The notes beneath the pieces are model-generated. The model was given only the letters and a program-made list of their open reading frames with translations. It did no database searches and was not told the origin of the DNA. Below are positions 48,788 to 56,548 of a DNA stretch of 64,000 nucleotides, one piece after another. Made by a program: the position numbers and the translations under genes. The stretch is from a virus: positions 27,450-91,449 of the IMG/VR virus record IMGVR_UViG_3300030085_002231; one strand, 5' to 3'. Position 1 is the first letter of the stretch; every line of letters starts with the position of its first letter.

Positions 48788-48930
48788 TGCGAGATTTGTA
48801 TATGATGATAGTAATAGTCTCTATGAGTGGTTGTACCGCCGTAGAGACTTCTACTCAATTATATCAACTGTGTAAATATCAGGACAAGTGTCCCGTAGAA
48901 GTTGTAGGTAATTGGTTAAAGGGAGGATAG
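48787..48930 (+). CDS. Putative small lipoprotein (47 aa)
   Basis: A 47-residue frame with a short signal (MRDLYMMIVIVSMSGC) ending in a lipobox-like MSGC, then a short mature part with two more cysteines (QLCKYQDKC). Could be a small outer-membrane lipoprotein, and an outer spanin is one possibility, but no inner partner is clear. It starts one base within the DUF932 stop. Confidence 0.45.
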   Translation: MRDLYMMIVIVSMSGCTAVETSTQLYQLCKYQDKCPVEVVGNWLKGG

Positions 48931-48933
48931 ATA

Positions 48934-48996
48934 ATGGAAATAATCGCATTTCTAGTAATTGGTAATATTCTATTAAGTGGATTAAATATTTTATGA
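48934..48996 (+). CDS. Tiny membrane peptide (20 aa)
   Basis: A 20-codon hydrophobic frame (EIIAFLVIGNILLSGLNIL) preceded by gggaggatagata and ending ATGA on the next start. The strong ribosome site and coupling make it plausible, though its size forbids certainty. Confidence 0.4.
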   Translation: MEIIAFLVIGNILLSGLNIL

Positions 48997-49190
48997 GTAT
49001 GAGAAGTATCGAAAGAGATGTCAAGGCTATGTCATTAGGCCTTGACGTCGTCAACCAAGAAATAGATTTTTGGGAAGCTCGTCTAAAGAAAGATCGTTCA
49101 GTTAAAAAAAGACTCGAGCGATTATACGAAGCTCGCAAGCATCTTATAGATAATCCTGAAAAAGCAAATGAACTGATACAGAGGTTGTAA
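48993..49190 (+). CDS. Small coiled-coil protein
   Basis: A 65-residue charged, helical protein (SIERDVKAMSLGLDVVNQEIDF, KKRLERLYEARKHLID). Not recognised. It overlaps both neighbours by 1-4 bases. Confidence 0.5.
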   Translation: MSMRSIERDVKAMSLGLDVVNQEIDFWEARLKKDRSVKKRLERLYEARKHLIDNPEKANELIQRL

Positions 49191-49552
49191 TGAGAGAGTT
49201 CATATATAATAGTTGGAATGGTGTGATGGATTCCAACTACAATCCTTTACGTCACATTCCTGATTTAAACACACGCCACTTAGTGTTGCAAGTTTTAGCT
49301 TGGATGTGGTGTATTGTGTTTGCAATCATTGTAGGTAGTTGGACTGTATTTGGTATTAGTGCAGTTGTGCACGTTATCTTACTTGCAGCAATTGCAATTA
49401 CAGTTGGTACATTCGAAGTTGCAAGAAAAAATCCTGCGTTCTTTATAAAGAAAGATGGTTATCATAGCTTTCCACGTGCACGACAGACAATGTGGATTAA
49501 TGGTAAGAAAGTAAAACTCGATAAGAACGATCCTGGTGGAGAGCATGAATAA
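49190..49552 (+). CDS. Conserved marine T4-like membrane protein
   Basis: A 120-residue protein. The N-end NYNPLRHIPDLNTRHLVLQVLAWMWCIVF is shared with cyanophage proteins of unknown role; two membrane helices follow (VFAIIVGSWTVFGISAVVHV, ILLAAIAITVGTF). The tail is basic then ends GGEHE. Probably an inner-membrane protein of infected cells. Confidence 0.65.
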   Translation: MREFIYNSWNGVMDSNYNPLRHIPDLNTRHLVLQVLAWMWCIVFAIIVGSWTVFGISAVVHVILLAAIAITVGTFEVARKNPAFFIKKDGYHSFPRARQTMWINGKKVKLDKNDPGGEHE

Positions 49553-49823
49553 TAGCCAATGGAACGTAGAAATAAAACCTAAGTGTGAATCCGGGTCACG
49601 TTTGTTTATTACAGCTGAAGGTAAAGTTCGTCCTTGTATGTGGATTAGTGAAAGAAGTCCAGAAAAAAACATTTTTGATGATGATATAAATTACGATTTG
49701 AATCATACAACAATTGACGATATAGTAAATGTACACTTAAAAAAATTCACAGATGACATAAAAGAAAATCCGTACATGGGTTTGAAAATTTGTTTTTATG
49801 AATGCACATCTAGAACTAACTAG
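49545..49823 (+). CDS. SPASM-like iron-sulfur domain protein
   Basis: A 92-residue protein with SRLFITAEGKVRPCMWISERS, the G-K-x-x-P-C pattern of the auxiliary Fe-S (SPASM/twitch) domain in radical SAM enzymes, and further cysteines KICFYEC at the end. The radical SAM core is the next gene (49798), with a 26-base overlap, so the two are probably halves of one enzyme encoded in reverse order. The ATG at 49545 has ggtggagagc upstream. Confidence 0.6.
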   Translation: MNNSQWNVEIKPKCESGSRLFITAEGKVRPCMWISERSPEKNIFDDDINYDLNHTTIDDIVNVHLKKFTDDIKENPYMGLKICFYECTSRTN

Positions 49824-50400
49824 AAGATGCTTATTAGCATGTCCTAAATGCCCGCGTACTATAATGCGCGGACAATACAACGTATGTGATTTATCTTTAC
49901 AACACATATCTCAAATTTGTACATTAAATCCAAAAATGCTATACATGTTGGGTAACTATGGTGATCCAATATATCACCCACAAATGCAAGAAATAATAAT
50001 GATTATGCAACATTATGATCAAGCATACACACTTGCTACTGCAGGTACAGGTAGAAAGCTAGATTGGTGGAGTGATTTATATAATGGATATGATAATAAA
50101 AAAGGTAGATATATTTTTGTAGTAGACGGTATTGAACATAGTGCACCAATATATAGAGTTGGTATGAACTGGAAAGAAACATTTGGTGCTATGACTTTAG
50201 GTGCCAATTTAGGAAAGAATATTGTGTGGGAATATATAATAATGAAACACAATGAAGATGATGTTATGATAGCTAAACAAATGGCAAGTGATCATGGCAT
50301 CAAATTAAAATTAGAATACAGTCAGAAGTGGGATGGAGAAGATGATCCTTATAAACCACGTATGACTTATGAAGAATATAAAAATTTATTAACAGCATAG
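49798..50400 (+). CDS. Radical SAM enzyme
   Basis: A 200-residue protein beginning LELTRRCLLACPKCPRT, where C-x3-C-x2-C binds the 4Fe-4S cluster that cleaves SAM. GNYGDPIYHPQMQEII is the expected glycine-rich strand, and ATAGTGRKLDWW and VWEYIIMKHNEDD follow the barrel pattern. It is shorter than usual and lacks its own C-terminal domain, probably supplied by the SPASM-like gene upstream. The substrate is unknown. Confidence 0.85.
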   Translation: MNAHLELTRRCLLACPKCPRTIMRGQYNVCDLSLQHISQICTLNPKMLYMLGNYGDPIYHPQMQEIIMIMQHYDQAYTLATAGTGRKLDWWSDLYNGYDNKKGRYIFVVDGIEHSAPIYRVGMNWKETFGAMTLGANLGKNIVWEYIIMKHNEDDVMIAKQMASDHGIKLKLEYSQKWDGEDDPYKPRMTYEEYKNLLTA

Positions 50401-50411
50401 TGGAAAAGGTA

Positions 50412-51377
50412 ATGAAAAAATTTATGCTTGTTGCCGCATTAGCGGTTTTCGGTATGTCATCAAATGCAAATGCAGAATGTGGCAAATTTACAATGGCTGG
50501 CCTATCATGGGGTTCAGCTTCAATCTTAGGTGAAATCGATAGACTAATCTTAAATAAAAATTATGGTTGTGAAATTGATTTGATTCCCGGTGGTACTGTA
50601 CCATCATTTACATCGATGAATGAAAAACAAGTACCCGATGTGATGGGTGAACTGTGGCCAAATGCTGCAGGTATTGATGTCTATAATGAAGCAATCAAAA
50701 ATAATCGAATTGTAGAAGTCGTAGATAAATCACCAATTGGTGGTGTAGCTGAGGGCTGGTACATCCTACCAAACATTTTAGAAACTAACCCTGAACTTAC
50801 AACACTTGAAGCAGTACTAAACCGCCCGGATCTTTTTCCACATTTTGAAGATCCGACAGTTGGAGGCTTCGTAACGTGCCCTATTGGTGCAGGTTGCCAA
50901 ATTTCTAACGCCAATCTTTTTGTTGCAAACAAAATGAAAGAAAAAGGCTGGAAGATTATTGAGCCTGGTTCATACGCGGCTGAAGATGCAACCATCACAC
51001 GTGCAGCAAATCGTAACCTGCCATGGTTTGGTTATTATTCTGCGCCAACTGCATTCATCGGTAAGTATAAGCTAGTAAAGTTAGACTGGGGTGTAGGATT
51101 TGCAGGACAAGAAAACTGGAATTGTATTACAAAACCAGATTGTCCAGATCCTAAGCCATCTGCATGGACTGAATCTTTTGTAAGAACTATTTTTACCAGT
51201 GAATTTGACAATAAAGTTACACCAGAAGTAAGAAACTATTTTGCTAATCGTGTAATTCCAGGTGATCTAATGAACAACCTATTGTTGTACATGGAAGATA
51301 ATCAATCAACACCAGATGAAGTAGCCGAATACTTTATGGAGAACTATAAGGATGTTTGGCAAGACTGGGTTATGTAA
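50412..51377 (+). CDS. Glycine-betaine/choline-type ABC substrate-binding protein
   Basis: A 321-residue exported OpuAC/ProX-type binding protein: signal peptide KKFMLVAALAVFGMSSNANA, then FTMAGLSWGSASILGEIDRLIL and TSMNEKQVPDVMGELWPN. GGVAEGWYILPNIL, GAGCQISNANLFV and PWFGYYSAPTAFIGKYKLV carry aromatic residues that could form the quaternary-amine cage. Betaine uptake is a major carbon and nitrogen source for SAR11-type bacteria. No permease or ATPase accompanies it, so it would feed a host transporter. ATG at 50412 preferred over GTG at 50400. Confidence 0.86.
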   Translation: MKKFMLVAALAVFGMSSNANAECGKFTMAGLSWGSASILGEIDRLILNKNYGCEIDLIPGGTVPSFTSMNEKQVPDVMGELWPNAAGIDVYNEAIKNNRIVEVVDKSPIGGVAEGWYILPNILETNPELTTLEAVLNRPDLFPHFEDPTVGGFVTCPIGAGCQISNANLFVANKMKEKGWKIIEPGSYAAEDATITRAANRNLPWFGYYSAPTAFIGKYKLVKLDWGVGFAGQENWNCITKPDCPDPKPSAWTESFVRTIFTSEFDNKVTPEVRNYFANRVIPGDLMNNLLLYMEDNQSTPDEVAEYFMENYKDVWQDWVM

Positions 51378-51529
51378 TGAAAAAACATAGCATAGATCAA
51401 ACTGCAGCTTGGGCTAAGAGTTGGAAGCTCAAAGGATATGAACACCTGTATCCAGAGAATCGTGAAAAGAACAGGCAGCATGCGATTAAAAAAAATAATG
51501 AACGCAAGAGAAACACTGATTACAAATGA
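51377..51529 (+). CDS. Small basic protein (50 aa)
   Basis: A 50-residue basic frame (SIDQTAAWAKSWKLKGYEHL, then KNNERKRNTDYK) joined by TAATGA to the binding protein. Function unknown. Confidence 0.5.
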   Translation: MKKHSIDQTAAWAKSWKLKGYEHLYPENREKNRQHAIKKNNERKRNTDYK

Positions 51530-51606
51530 AGTGGTTATTAGCTTGGTATAAAAAATGGCTGGCTAAAAAAGAAGCTAGCGTGCCTAAGTACTTAGGACGT
51601 AAGTAA
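51526..51606 (+). CDS. Tiny basic peptide (26 aa)
   Basis: A 26-codon frame (WLLAWYKKWLAKKEASVPKY) coupled by ATGA and ending 5 bases before a terminator. Its amphipathic, basic helix could interact with membranes. The position argues for translation, but length limits certainty. Confidence 0.4.
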   Translation: MKWLLAWYKKWLAKKEASVPKYLGRK

Positions 51607-51610
51607 TTAA

Positions 51611-51639
51611 AAAAAGGGGAGATCTTTTCTCCCCTTTTT
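51611..51639 (+). terminator. Bidirectional terminator between convergent genes
   Basis: A 12-bp stem aaaaaggggaga / tctccccttttt over a 5-base loop, with a T-run on one side and A-run on the other, so it ends transcripts from both strands. Confidence 0.9.
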
Positions 51640-51643
51640 CATC

Positions 51644-51877
51644 TTATTTTCTATTCCAGATTCCCCAAAGAACCCAGACAGCAATAAGACCCATAATCCC
51701 GTGTGACCCTAGTGTACTGAGCATCGAAGAAACATTTTCGACTACGCTAAGTCCTTGTGGCATGAATGGCATGTTGCCAAGACCAAGAACTTCAACAACG
51801 ATTGCGAGTGCTGCTACGCTGATACCAACGTCGGCTAGTGCACCAGCCCATTGTTTGATTTTGTTAAGCACTTCCAT
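51644..51877 (-). CDS. Small membrane protein, holin candidate
   Basis: A 77-residue reverse-strand protein with two membrane segments (GISVAALAIVVEVLGL and HGIMGLIAVWVLWGIW), a charged N-end (MEVLNKIKQWAG) and a basic C-end (NRK). A two-helix layout and small size fit a holin, and similar proteins occur in marine T4-like phages, but the lysozyme is 31 kb away. Very strong ribosome site (agaggaggcactac). Confidence 0.55.
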   Translation of the reverse strand: MEVLNKIKQWAGALADVGISVAALAIVVEVLGLGNMPFMPQGLSVVENVSSMLSTLGSHGIMGLIAVWVLWGIWNRK

Positions 51878-51927
51878 GTAGTGCCTCCTCTACTAGTTAT
51901 GAGAGACATTTACTCTCAACATTAATT

Positions 51928-51935
51928 TATTTATC
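51928..51935 (-). promoter_or_regulatory. Probable late promoter for the reverse membrane protein
   Basis: On the - strand the sequence reads GATAAATA, one mismatch from TATAAATA, about 50 bases upstream of the start at 51877. Confidence 0.4.
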
Positions 51936-51953
51936 TAAAAGCAAATTTTATAG

Positions 51954-51982
51954 TGTACTTTTCAGTATAAATAGGGTATAAT
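51954..51982 (+). promoter_or_regulatory. Overlapping early and late promoters before the virion-protein operon
   Basis: TGTACT at 51954-51959, 17 bp, TATAAT at 51977-51982. A perfect late box TATAAATA lies between them at 51966-51973. The operon of probable head proteins can thus be read by either form of RNA polymerase. Confidence 0.7.
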
Positions 51983-52004
51983 AATAGTAGGATGGAAAAA
52001 TACC

Positions 52005-53399
52005 GTGTTACGTTTTAAAAGATTCTTATTGGAGAAAGCTATGCCAAGTTATGGACGTTTGTCGCCAGCTGAGTTTTCGAAAGTAAATTCACAAACGGGA
52101 GAGCCGCGGCTTGACATCTTACGTAGAATTATGAAAGATGGTGAGGAGATACCTAAAATTGATGGCTCTATGATTAAGATAACAAACAATCAAGCAAATC
52201 AGGATGCTATTAATAAATTAGAATCAGAAAATAAAACACAAGATATTGAAACTAACTTCGGAACTATCAAAACATCAGAGATAGGTAAGTCACCAATATT
52301 CGGCGGGGCCGGAGCTGGCGCAGGTATGACCGGTCAAACCGCTAAAGGCGAAAGTTTGCAATGCTTATATTGTGCAGCAATAGCTGCAGATAATCGTGTA
52401 AGGTCTTTCGAATCATATGCTCAAGATGATCTCAAAGGTGTATTGAATCGTGTTGGTGTGGATACAACATTTGATGTTATGATGGAACTGGATGGGTCAT
52501 GGCACTGGTCAGCGTATTGGACAGCAAAGACATTGAAGCGTAAAGGTTACCTCGATAAAGCAATGACTTTTCATAGAGGCGATGCAGTGATGAAGTCTAT
52601 ATATGATGCAAAAAATAAAGCTGTTAGGAACTCAGGTCTTGGTCGTTTTTCTGATGATAAATGGAATCCTGGAGATATATGGGCAGTGGGTAGAGGCTAT
52701 AATCCTAAAAATTTGCCTACTGGGTCAATACAAGAATTAAATGAGGAATTGCTAAGACTATTAAATAACAAAAAACTTATTGGTATATCGCTCAAAAAAA
52801 TTATAAAAGAAGACGGTGTAAAGTGTGAACTACTAAATGCAGAAAACGGTTTGGACACTCACACATTCAAGAGTGGAAGACTTATGGTATCTTTTGCTAG
52901 AAAAGGTTCTGAGTTCTGGCGCAGTCAAAAAGGTGATATTGAATTTGATTCGACAAGTAAGATGGATGTTAGAACATCATCTGCCTTATCAGCACCTAAT
53001 GTTGAAATACAGTTAGCAACTGCCCGCGGTGGTAGAGCAGGATGGGGAGAAATAACTCAATCTTTAAGAAAGAGATTAAACAAAAATGTTCCAAGCAATG
53101 AATCATTAAAAAGACAAGCAAGGGAATTAAATACTCGTGGTGAAAAATCTCGATTTGCAACAGTATATTATAACATGGCGAAGAAGGTACATCCAGGTTT
53201 AAGTAAAGATGAATTTAATGCAGGACTTACATCAAGCGCTTTGTCGAAAGTGCACAGTAAGATTGCAGCAATCTATGTCATATCATCTTTAATTGAAAAT
53301 AAGCGAAATGGAAAAGCAGATTTAGTTATTACAGATCTTGTAAATTTTGCAGGTTCAAAGTCTGATATATCGTCTGCATATTTGAAGGTATACCAATAA
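52005..53399 (+). CDS. Large virion-type protein with capsid-targeting-like N-terminus
   Basis: A 464-residue protein not recognised functionally. With the GTG at 52005 it begins MLRFKRFLLEKA, like the T4 capsid-targeting sequence, with a possible gp21 site after LLE. It has a Gly/Ala-rich linker (IFGGAGAGAGMTGQTAKGE) near residue 100 followed by a cysteine-containing domain (SLQCLYCAAIAADN) and DGSWHWSAYWTAKTLK. A second possible start, ATG 52041 (ttggagaaagct upstream), would omit the targeting part. First gene of the head-protein run. Confidence 0.6.
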   Translation: MLRFKRFLLEKAMPSYGRLSPAEFSKVNSQTGEPRLDILRRIMKDGEEIPKIDGSMIKITNNQANQDAINKLESENKTQDIETNFGTIKTSEIGKSPIFGGAGAGAGMTGQTAKGESLQCLYCAAIAADNRVRSFESYAQDDLKGVLNRVGVDTTFDVMMELDGSWHWSAYWTAKTLKRKGYLDKAMTFHRGDAVMKSIYDAKNKAVRNSGLGRFSDDKWNPGDIWAVGRGYNPKNLPTGSIQELNEELLRLLNNKKLIGISLKKIIKEDGVKCELLNAENGLDTHTFKSGRLMVSFARKGSEFWRSQKGDIEFDSTSKMDVRTSSALSAPNVEIQLATARGGRAGWGEITQSLRKRLNKNVPSNESLKRQARELNTRGEKSRFATVYYNMAKKVHPGLSKDEFNAGLTSSALSKVHSKIAAIYVISSLIENKRNGKADLVITDLVNFAGSKSDISSAYLKVYQ

Positions 53400-54628
53400 T
53401 GGAAAGCTTTAGTGGATATATAACTGAAAGTAAAAATACACACATGACTCATATAGAAGACAAAGTTCTATATGGTGGTGTTAAAGGTACGAGAGAAGCA
53501 ATCATGGCATTGCGTTCTCTACGTGACATGTTAGGAGGTGATCATGCTAGTAACGTATCTGTCAAGTGGGACGGTGCTCCTGCTGTGTTTGCTGGCACTG
53601 ACCCTAGTGATGGTAGATTCTTCGTGGCGAAAAAAGGGATCTTTAACAAATCTCCCAAAGTATACAAGAGTAATGCTGATATTGACGCTGATACTAGTGG
53701 TGACCTTAATTCAAAACTTAAGCTTGCTTTACAATATCTACCTGAGTTAGGAATCAAAGGAGTAATACAAGGTGATTTTCTCTACGGTCCGGGCGATGTG
53801 CAAAAGAAAAAAATCGGTGGTAAAAGCTATATTACGTTCCACCCCAATACAATTGTTTATGCAATACCGGCTGGCACGGATATGGCCAGGGAAATACAGA
53901 GAAAAAAGATTGGAATCGTATGGCATACGTCGTACAAAGGTAGAACATTTGCAGGAATGAAACAAAGTTTTGGTGTTGACACAAGTAAGTTTCGCAATAG
54001 TAAAAACGTATGGTCGCAAGATGCTATGTTACGTGATTTGACTAAGTACACCTTAAGTAAAAAGGACACGGAGGAAGTCAATGAATTACTTAGCAAAGCG
54101 GGTTTTATCTTCAATCAAATCGCTGGTAGCACTCTTCGCCAGTTGGAAGCTAATCAAACTCTTGCTCAAACTATTGAGACGTATAATAATACCTTTGTTC
54201 GTCGTGGTGAAGTGGTTAAAAACACACGTAATCATGTTGGTGGTCTTCTACGTTATATACGCAACAAGTATAGGAAAGAGCGTGACAAGCGCACTACACA
54301 AGCTGGCAAGGCTGCTCAAGATAAAAAGTTAAACGAAATCTTAGCTTTCTTTTCAGAAAAAAATAAAAAGTCATTGATACAAATGTTTGAACTACAAAAG
54401 ATGATAGTTCTTGCAAAATTAAAACTTATAAATAGATTAGATAAACTTGCAAATGTTGAAGCATTTTTAAAAACAAACAAGGGGTATCGTACAACTGGCC
54501 AAGAAGGCTATGTAGCAATCGATAAACTTGGTGGTGATGCAGTGAAGATCGTTGACCGTATGGAATTTTCATACGCCAACTTTTCACCGGATATATTAAA
54601 AGGATGGGATAAACCAGGGAGAAAATAA
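53399..54628 (+). CDS. Nucleotidyltransferase (ATP-dependent ligase-like) protein, possible head protein
   Basis: A 409-residue protein that begins MESFSGYITESK (capsid-targeting-like). It then shows polynucleotide ligase motifs: VSVKWDGAPAVFAG (K-x-D-G, motif I), FFVAKKGIF, GVIQGDFLYGP (motif III), FHPNTIVYAIP, and QEGYVAIDKLGGDAVKIVDR (motifs IV-V) near residue 370. A long helical insert (about 215-360) separates motif III from IV. It might seal or adenylylate nucleic acid, or be a packaged, altered enzyme. Motif spacing is odd, so activity is uncertain. Confidence 0.6.
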   Translation: MESFSGYITESKNTHMTHIEDKVLYGGVKGTREAIMALRSLRDMLGGDHASNVSVKWDGAPAVFAGTDPSDGRFFVAKKGIFNKSPKVYKSNADIDADTSGDLNSKLKLALQYLPELGIKGVIQGDFLYGPGDVQKKKIGGKSYITFHPNTIVYAIPAGTDMAREIQRKKIGIVWHTSYKGRTFAGMKQSFGVDTSKFRNSKNVWSQDAMLRDLTKYTLSKKDTEEVNELLSKAGFIFNQIAGSTLRQLEANQTLAQTIETYNNTFVRRGEVVKNTRNHVGGLLRYIRNKYRKERDKRTTQAGKAAQDKKLNEILAFFSEKNKKSLIQMFELQKMIVLAKLKLINRLDKLANVEAFLKTNKGYRTTGQEGYVAIDKLGGDAVKIVDRMEFSYANFSPDILKGWDKPGRK

Positions 54629-55104
54629 TGAATGACATATACGATCATCAAAAACCTGTAGGTGGTCCATTATCATTCAGACATTTTTATGTAGCAGAGT
54701 ATAGACCAGGTGAGGATGAACTCACTAATTATCGTGCAAAGAAACGTAAAAATGGTGCAATGTATGAAGAAACTGAAACCAGCGAGGCTCTAAGCTTATC
54801 ACAGCGCTTAGCTCGCCGGCGTATGATGAAAAGATTCAAGGGTAAGATTAAGATCGGCCGTGATCGTGCAAAGCGTAGAATGGCTAATAAAAAAGTCCTT
54901 GACAGACGTGCCATAAAACAAGCCAAAACAACCATCCTTAAAAAATTAACAAAAGGTGTTCCTAAGAGTGAACTATCTTTTGCTCGCCGCCAAGAAATAG
55001 AAAGAAGACTTGAAAAACCTAATGTGCGTAAGCGAATACAAATGCTGGCCAAAAGGTTATATAAAGACGTGAGAAAGAAAGAAGTACAGCGGAAAAAAGG
55101 ATGA
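54628..55104 (+). CDS. Highly basic conserved virion-type protein
   Basis: A 158-residue protein. After an N-end with PLSFRHFYVAEYRPGEDEL come Lys/Arg-rich helices: LSLSQRLARRRMMKRFKGKI, GRDRAKRRMANKKVLDRRA and KSELSFARRQEIERRLEKP. Very similar proteins are conserved in cyanophages. The charge suggests DNA binding inside the capsid. The role is inferred. Confidence 0.65.
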   Translation: MNDIYDHQKPVGGPLSFRHFYVAEYRPGEDELTNYRAKKRKNGAMYEETETSEALSLSQRLARRRMMKRFKGKIKIGRDRAKRRMANKKVLDRRAIKQAKTTILKKLTKGVPKSELSFARRQEIERRLEKPNVRKRIQMLAKRLYKDVRKKEVQRKKG

Positions 55105-56300
55105 TTAATTCTTTTAAGAATTTTTTAGTTGAAGACAGTAAGGTAGTTTATTTTACATTTGGTAGAATGAACCCACCTACTATAGGTCATGAGAAAGTAC
55201 TAGACAAGTTAGCTACATTATCTCGTGGTAATACTTATAGAGTGTTCTTGTCACAGTCACAGGATAACAAAAAAAATCCTTTGTCATATAGAGAAAAAAT
55301 TAAAATTGCACGTAAGATGTTTCCAAGACATGCACGTTCAATTATGATGAATAAAAAAGTTAAGAACGTATTCGATATTGCAAAAGTATTATACGACGAA
55401 GGGTTTACTAAAGTATGTATGGTAGTAGGTTCAGATCGTGTTAGAGAGTTCGATATACTATTAAACAAGTATAATGGAAAAAAAGCTAATCATGGGTTTT
55501 ATAACTTTAAAAGTATCGAAGTAAAATCTGCAGGTGAAAGAGATCCAGATGCTGAAGGTGCATCAGGAATGTCAGCTACAAAGATGAGAGATGCGGCAAA
55601 GGACAATGAGTTTACAAAGTTCGCACAAGGTCTGCCAAAGAAAGTTTCTAATGCAGATGCTAAGTCAATATTCAATTCAGTGCGAAAAGGCATGGGTCTA
55701 AAAGAACAAAAACAGTTTAAAAATCACGTGCAGTTAAAATCAGTATCAAGTGATAGAGAAGATTTTGTAGAAGGTTTATATCAACCAGGTGATAAAGTAA
55801 TAATTAAAGAATCAGACGTAGTTGCAACGGTAGTACAAAGAGGTGCCAACTATCTGATAGTAGAATCAAATGGTGTGCAAATGAGAAAATGGTTAGAACA
55901 CGTAGAGTTGATGGAAAAAGAAGGCAACCAAAAAGTGCGGCAAGATCCTGATATCAAGAAAGCACCGGGCACACAGCCGGCTCCTTACTATGGTGGTCTT
56001 AAAAAATCAACTAAGAAGAAAAGACTAGCACACTTTAAGAAGGGTGCAAAGATGGATGATGATAATCCAGCTGCGTATAAACCAGCACCTGGTGATAAAA
56101 CGGCAAAGACAAAGCCAAGCAAACACACTTTGAAATATAAAAGAATGTTTGGTGATTCAGTTGATGAAAAAATAAACCTTGCAATGGCAAAGAAAAAAAT
56201 TAATAAAGAAAAAGATAGACTTGCTATGAAACACGATAGAATGATGGACAGGGCTCGTATAAGAGATGCAAGACAAAAGAACAGGGAAACAAGACCATGA
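55101..56300 (+). CDS. Cytidylyltransferase-fold protein with targeting-like N-terminus
   Basis: A 399-residue protein: MINSFKNFLVED (capsid-targeting-like), then VVYFTFGRMNPPTIGHEKVLDKL with the T/H-I-G-H nucleotide motif, FTKVCMVVGSDRVREFDILL and GASGMSATKMRDAA (S-x-T-x-x-R), together a complete nucleotidyltransferase core. Then a KOW-like barrel (YQPGDKVIIKESDVVATVV) and a long Lys/Arg-rich tail. It may be a packaged enzyme, for NAD or nucleotide metabolism at infection. Overlaps the previous gene by 4 bases. Confidence 0.7.
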   Translation: MINSFKNFLVEDSKVVYFTFGRMNPPTIGHEKVLDKLATLSRGNTYRVFLSQSQDNKKNPLSYREKIKIARKMFPRHARSIMMNKKVKNVFDIAKVLYDEGFTKVCMVVGSDRVREFDILLNKYNGKKANHGFYNFKSIEVKSAGERDPDAEGASGMSATKMRDAAKDNEFTKFAQGLPKKVSNADAKSIFNSVRKGMGLKEQKQFKNHVQLKSVSSDREDFVEGLYQPGDKVIIKESDVVATVVQRGANYLIVESNGVQMRKWLEHVELMEKEGNQKVRQDPDIKKAPGTQPAPYYGGLKKSTKKKRLAHFKKGAKMDDDNPAAYKPAPGDKTAKTKPSKHTLKYKRMFGDSVDEKINLAMAKKKINKEKDRLAMKHDRMMDRARIRDARQKNRETRP

Positions 56301-56548
56301 TTAAGTTTAGTCAATACATTTTAGAGAATGAGGGACTAAAAAAGAAGGCAGCCAAGTCTGGCATTTCTTTAGGAACTCTTAAAAAAGTTTATAACCGCGG
56401 CATGGCAGCATGGCGTACAGGTCACCGGCCAGGTACTACACCACAACAGTGGGGCATGGCTCGAGTCAATTCATATATCACAAAAGGTAAAGGCACGTAT
56501 TACGGGGCTGATGCTGATTTGCGTGGCGCTAAGAGGAAAACAAAATGA
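56297..56548 (+). CDS. Conserved small virion-type protein
   Basis: An 83-residue basic protein: IKFSQYILENEGLKKKAA at the N-end (targeting-like, I-L-E), then LKKVYNRGMAAWRTGHRPGTTPQQWGMARVNSYI, a block highly conserved in marine phages, ending in a basic tail. The function is unknown. Confidence 0.65.
   Translation: MIKFSQYILENEGLKKKAAKSGISLGTLKKVYNRGMAAWRTGHRPGTTPQQWGMARVNSYITKGKGTYYGADADLRGAKRKTK

Noticed and set aside
51902-51918. Inverted repeat gagag...ctctc upstream of the reverse membrane protein
   Set aside because: Only 5 bp with a 7-base loop and no T-run; could be an operator, but nothing supports it.
54426-54433. TATAAATA inside the ligase-like gene
   Set aside because: AT-rich coding sequence, 200 bases from the next gene; no support as a promoter.
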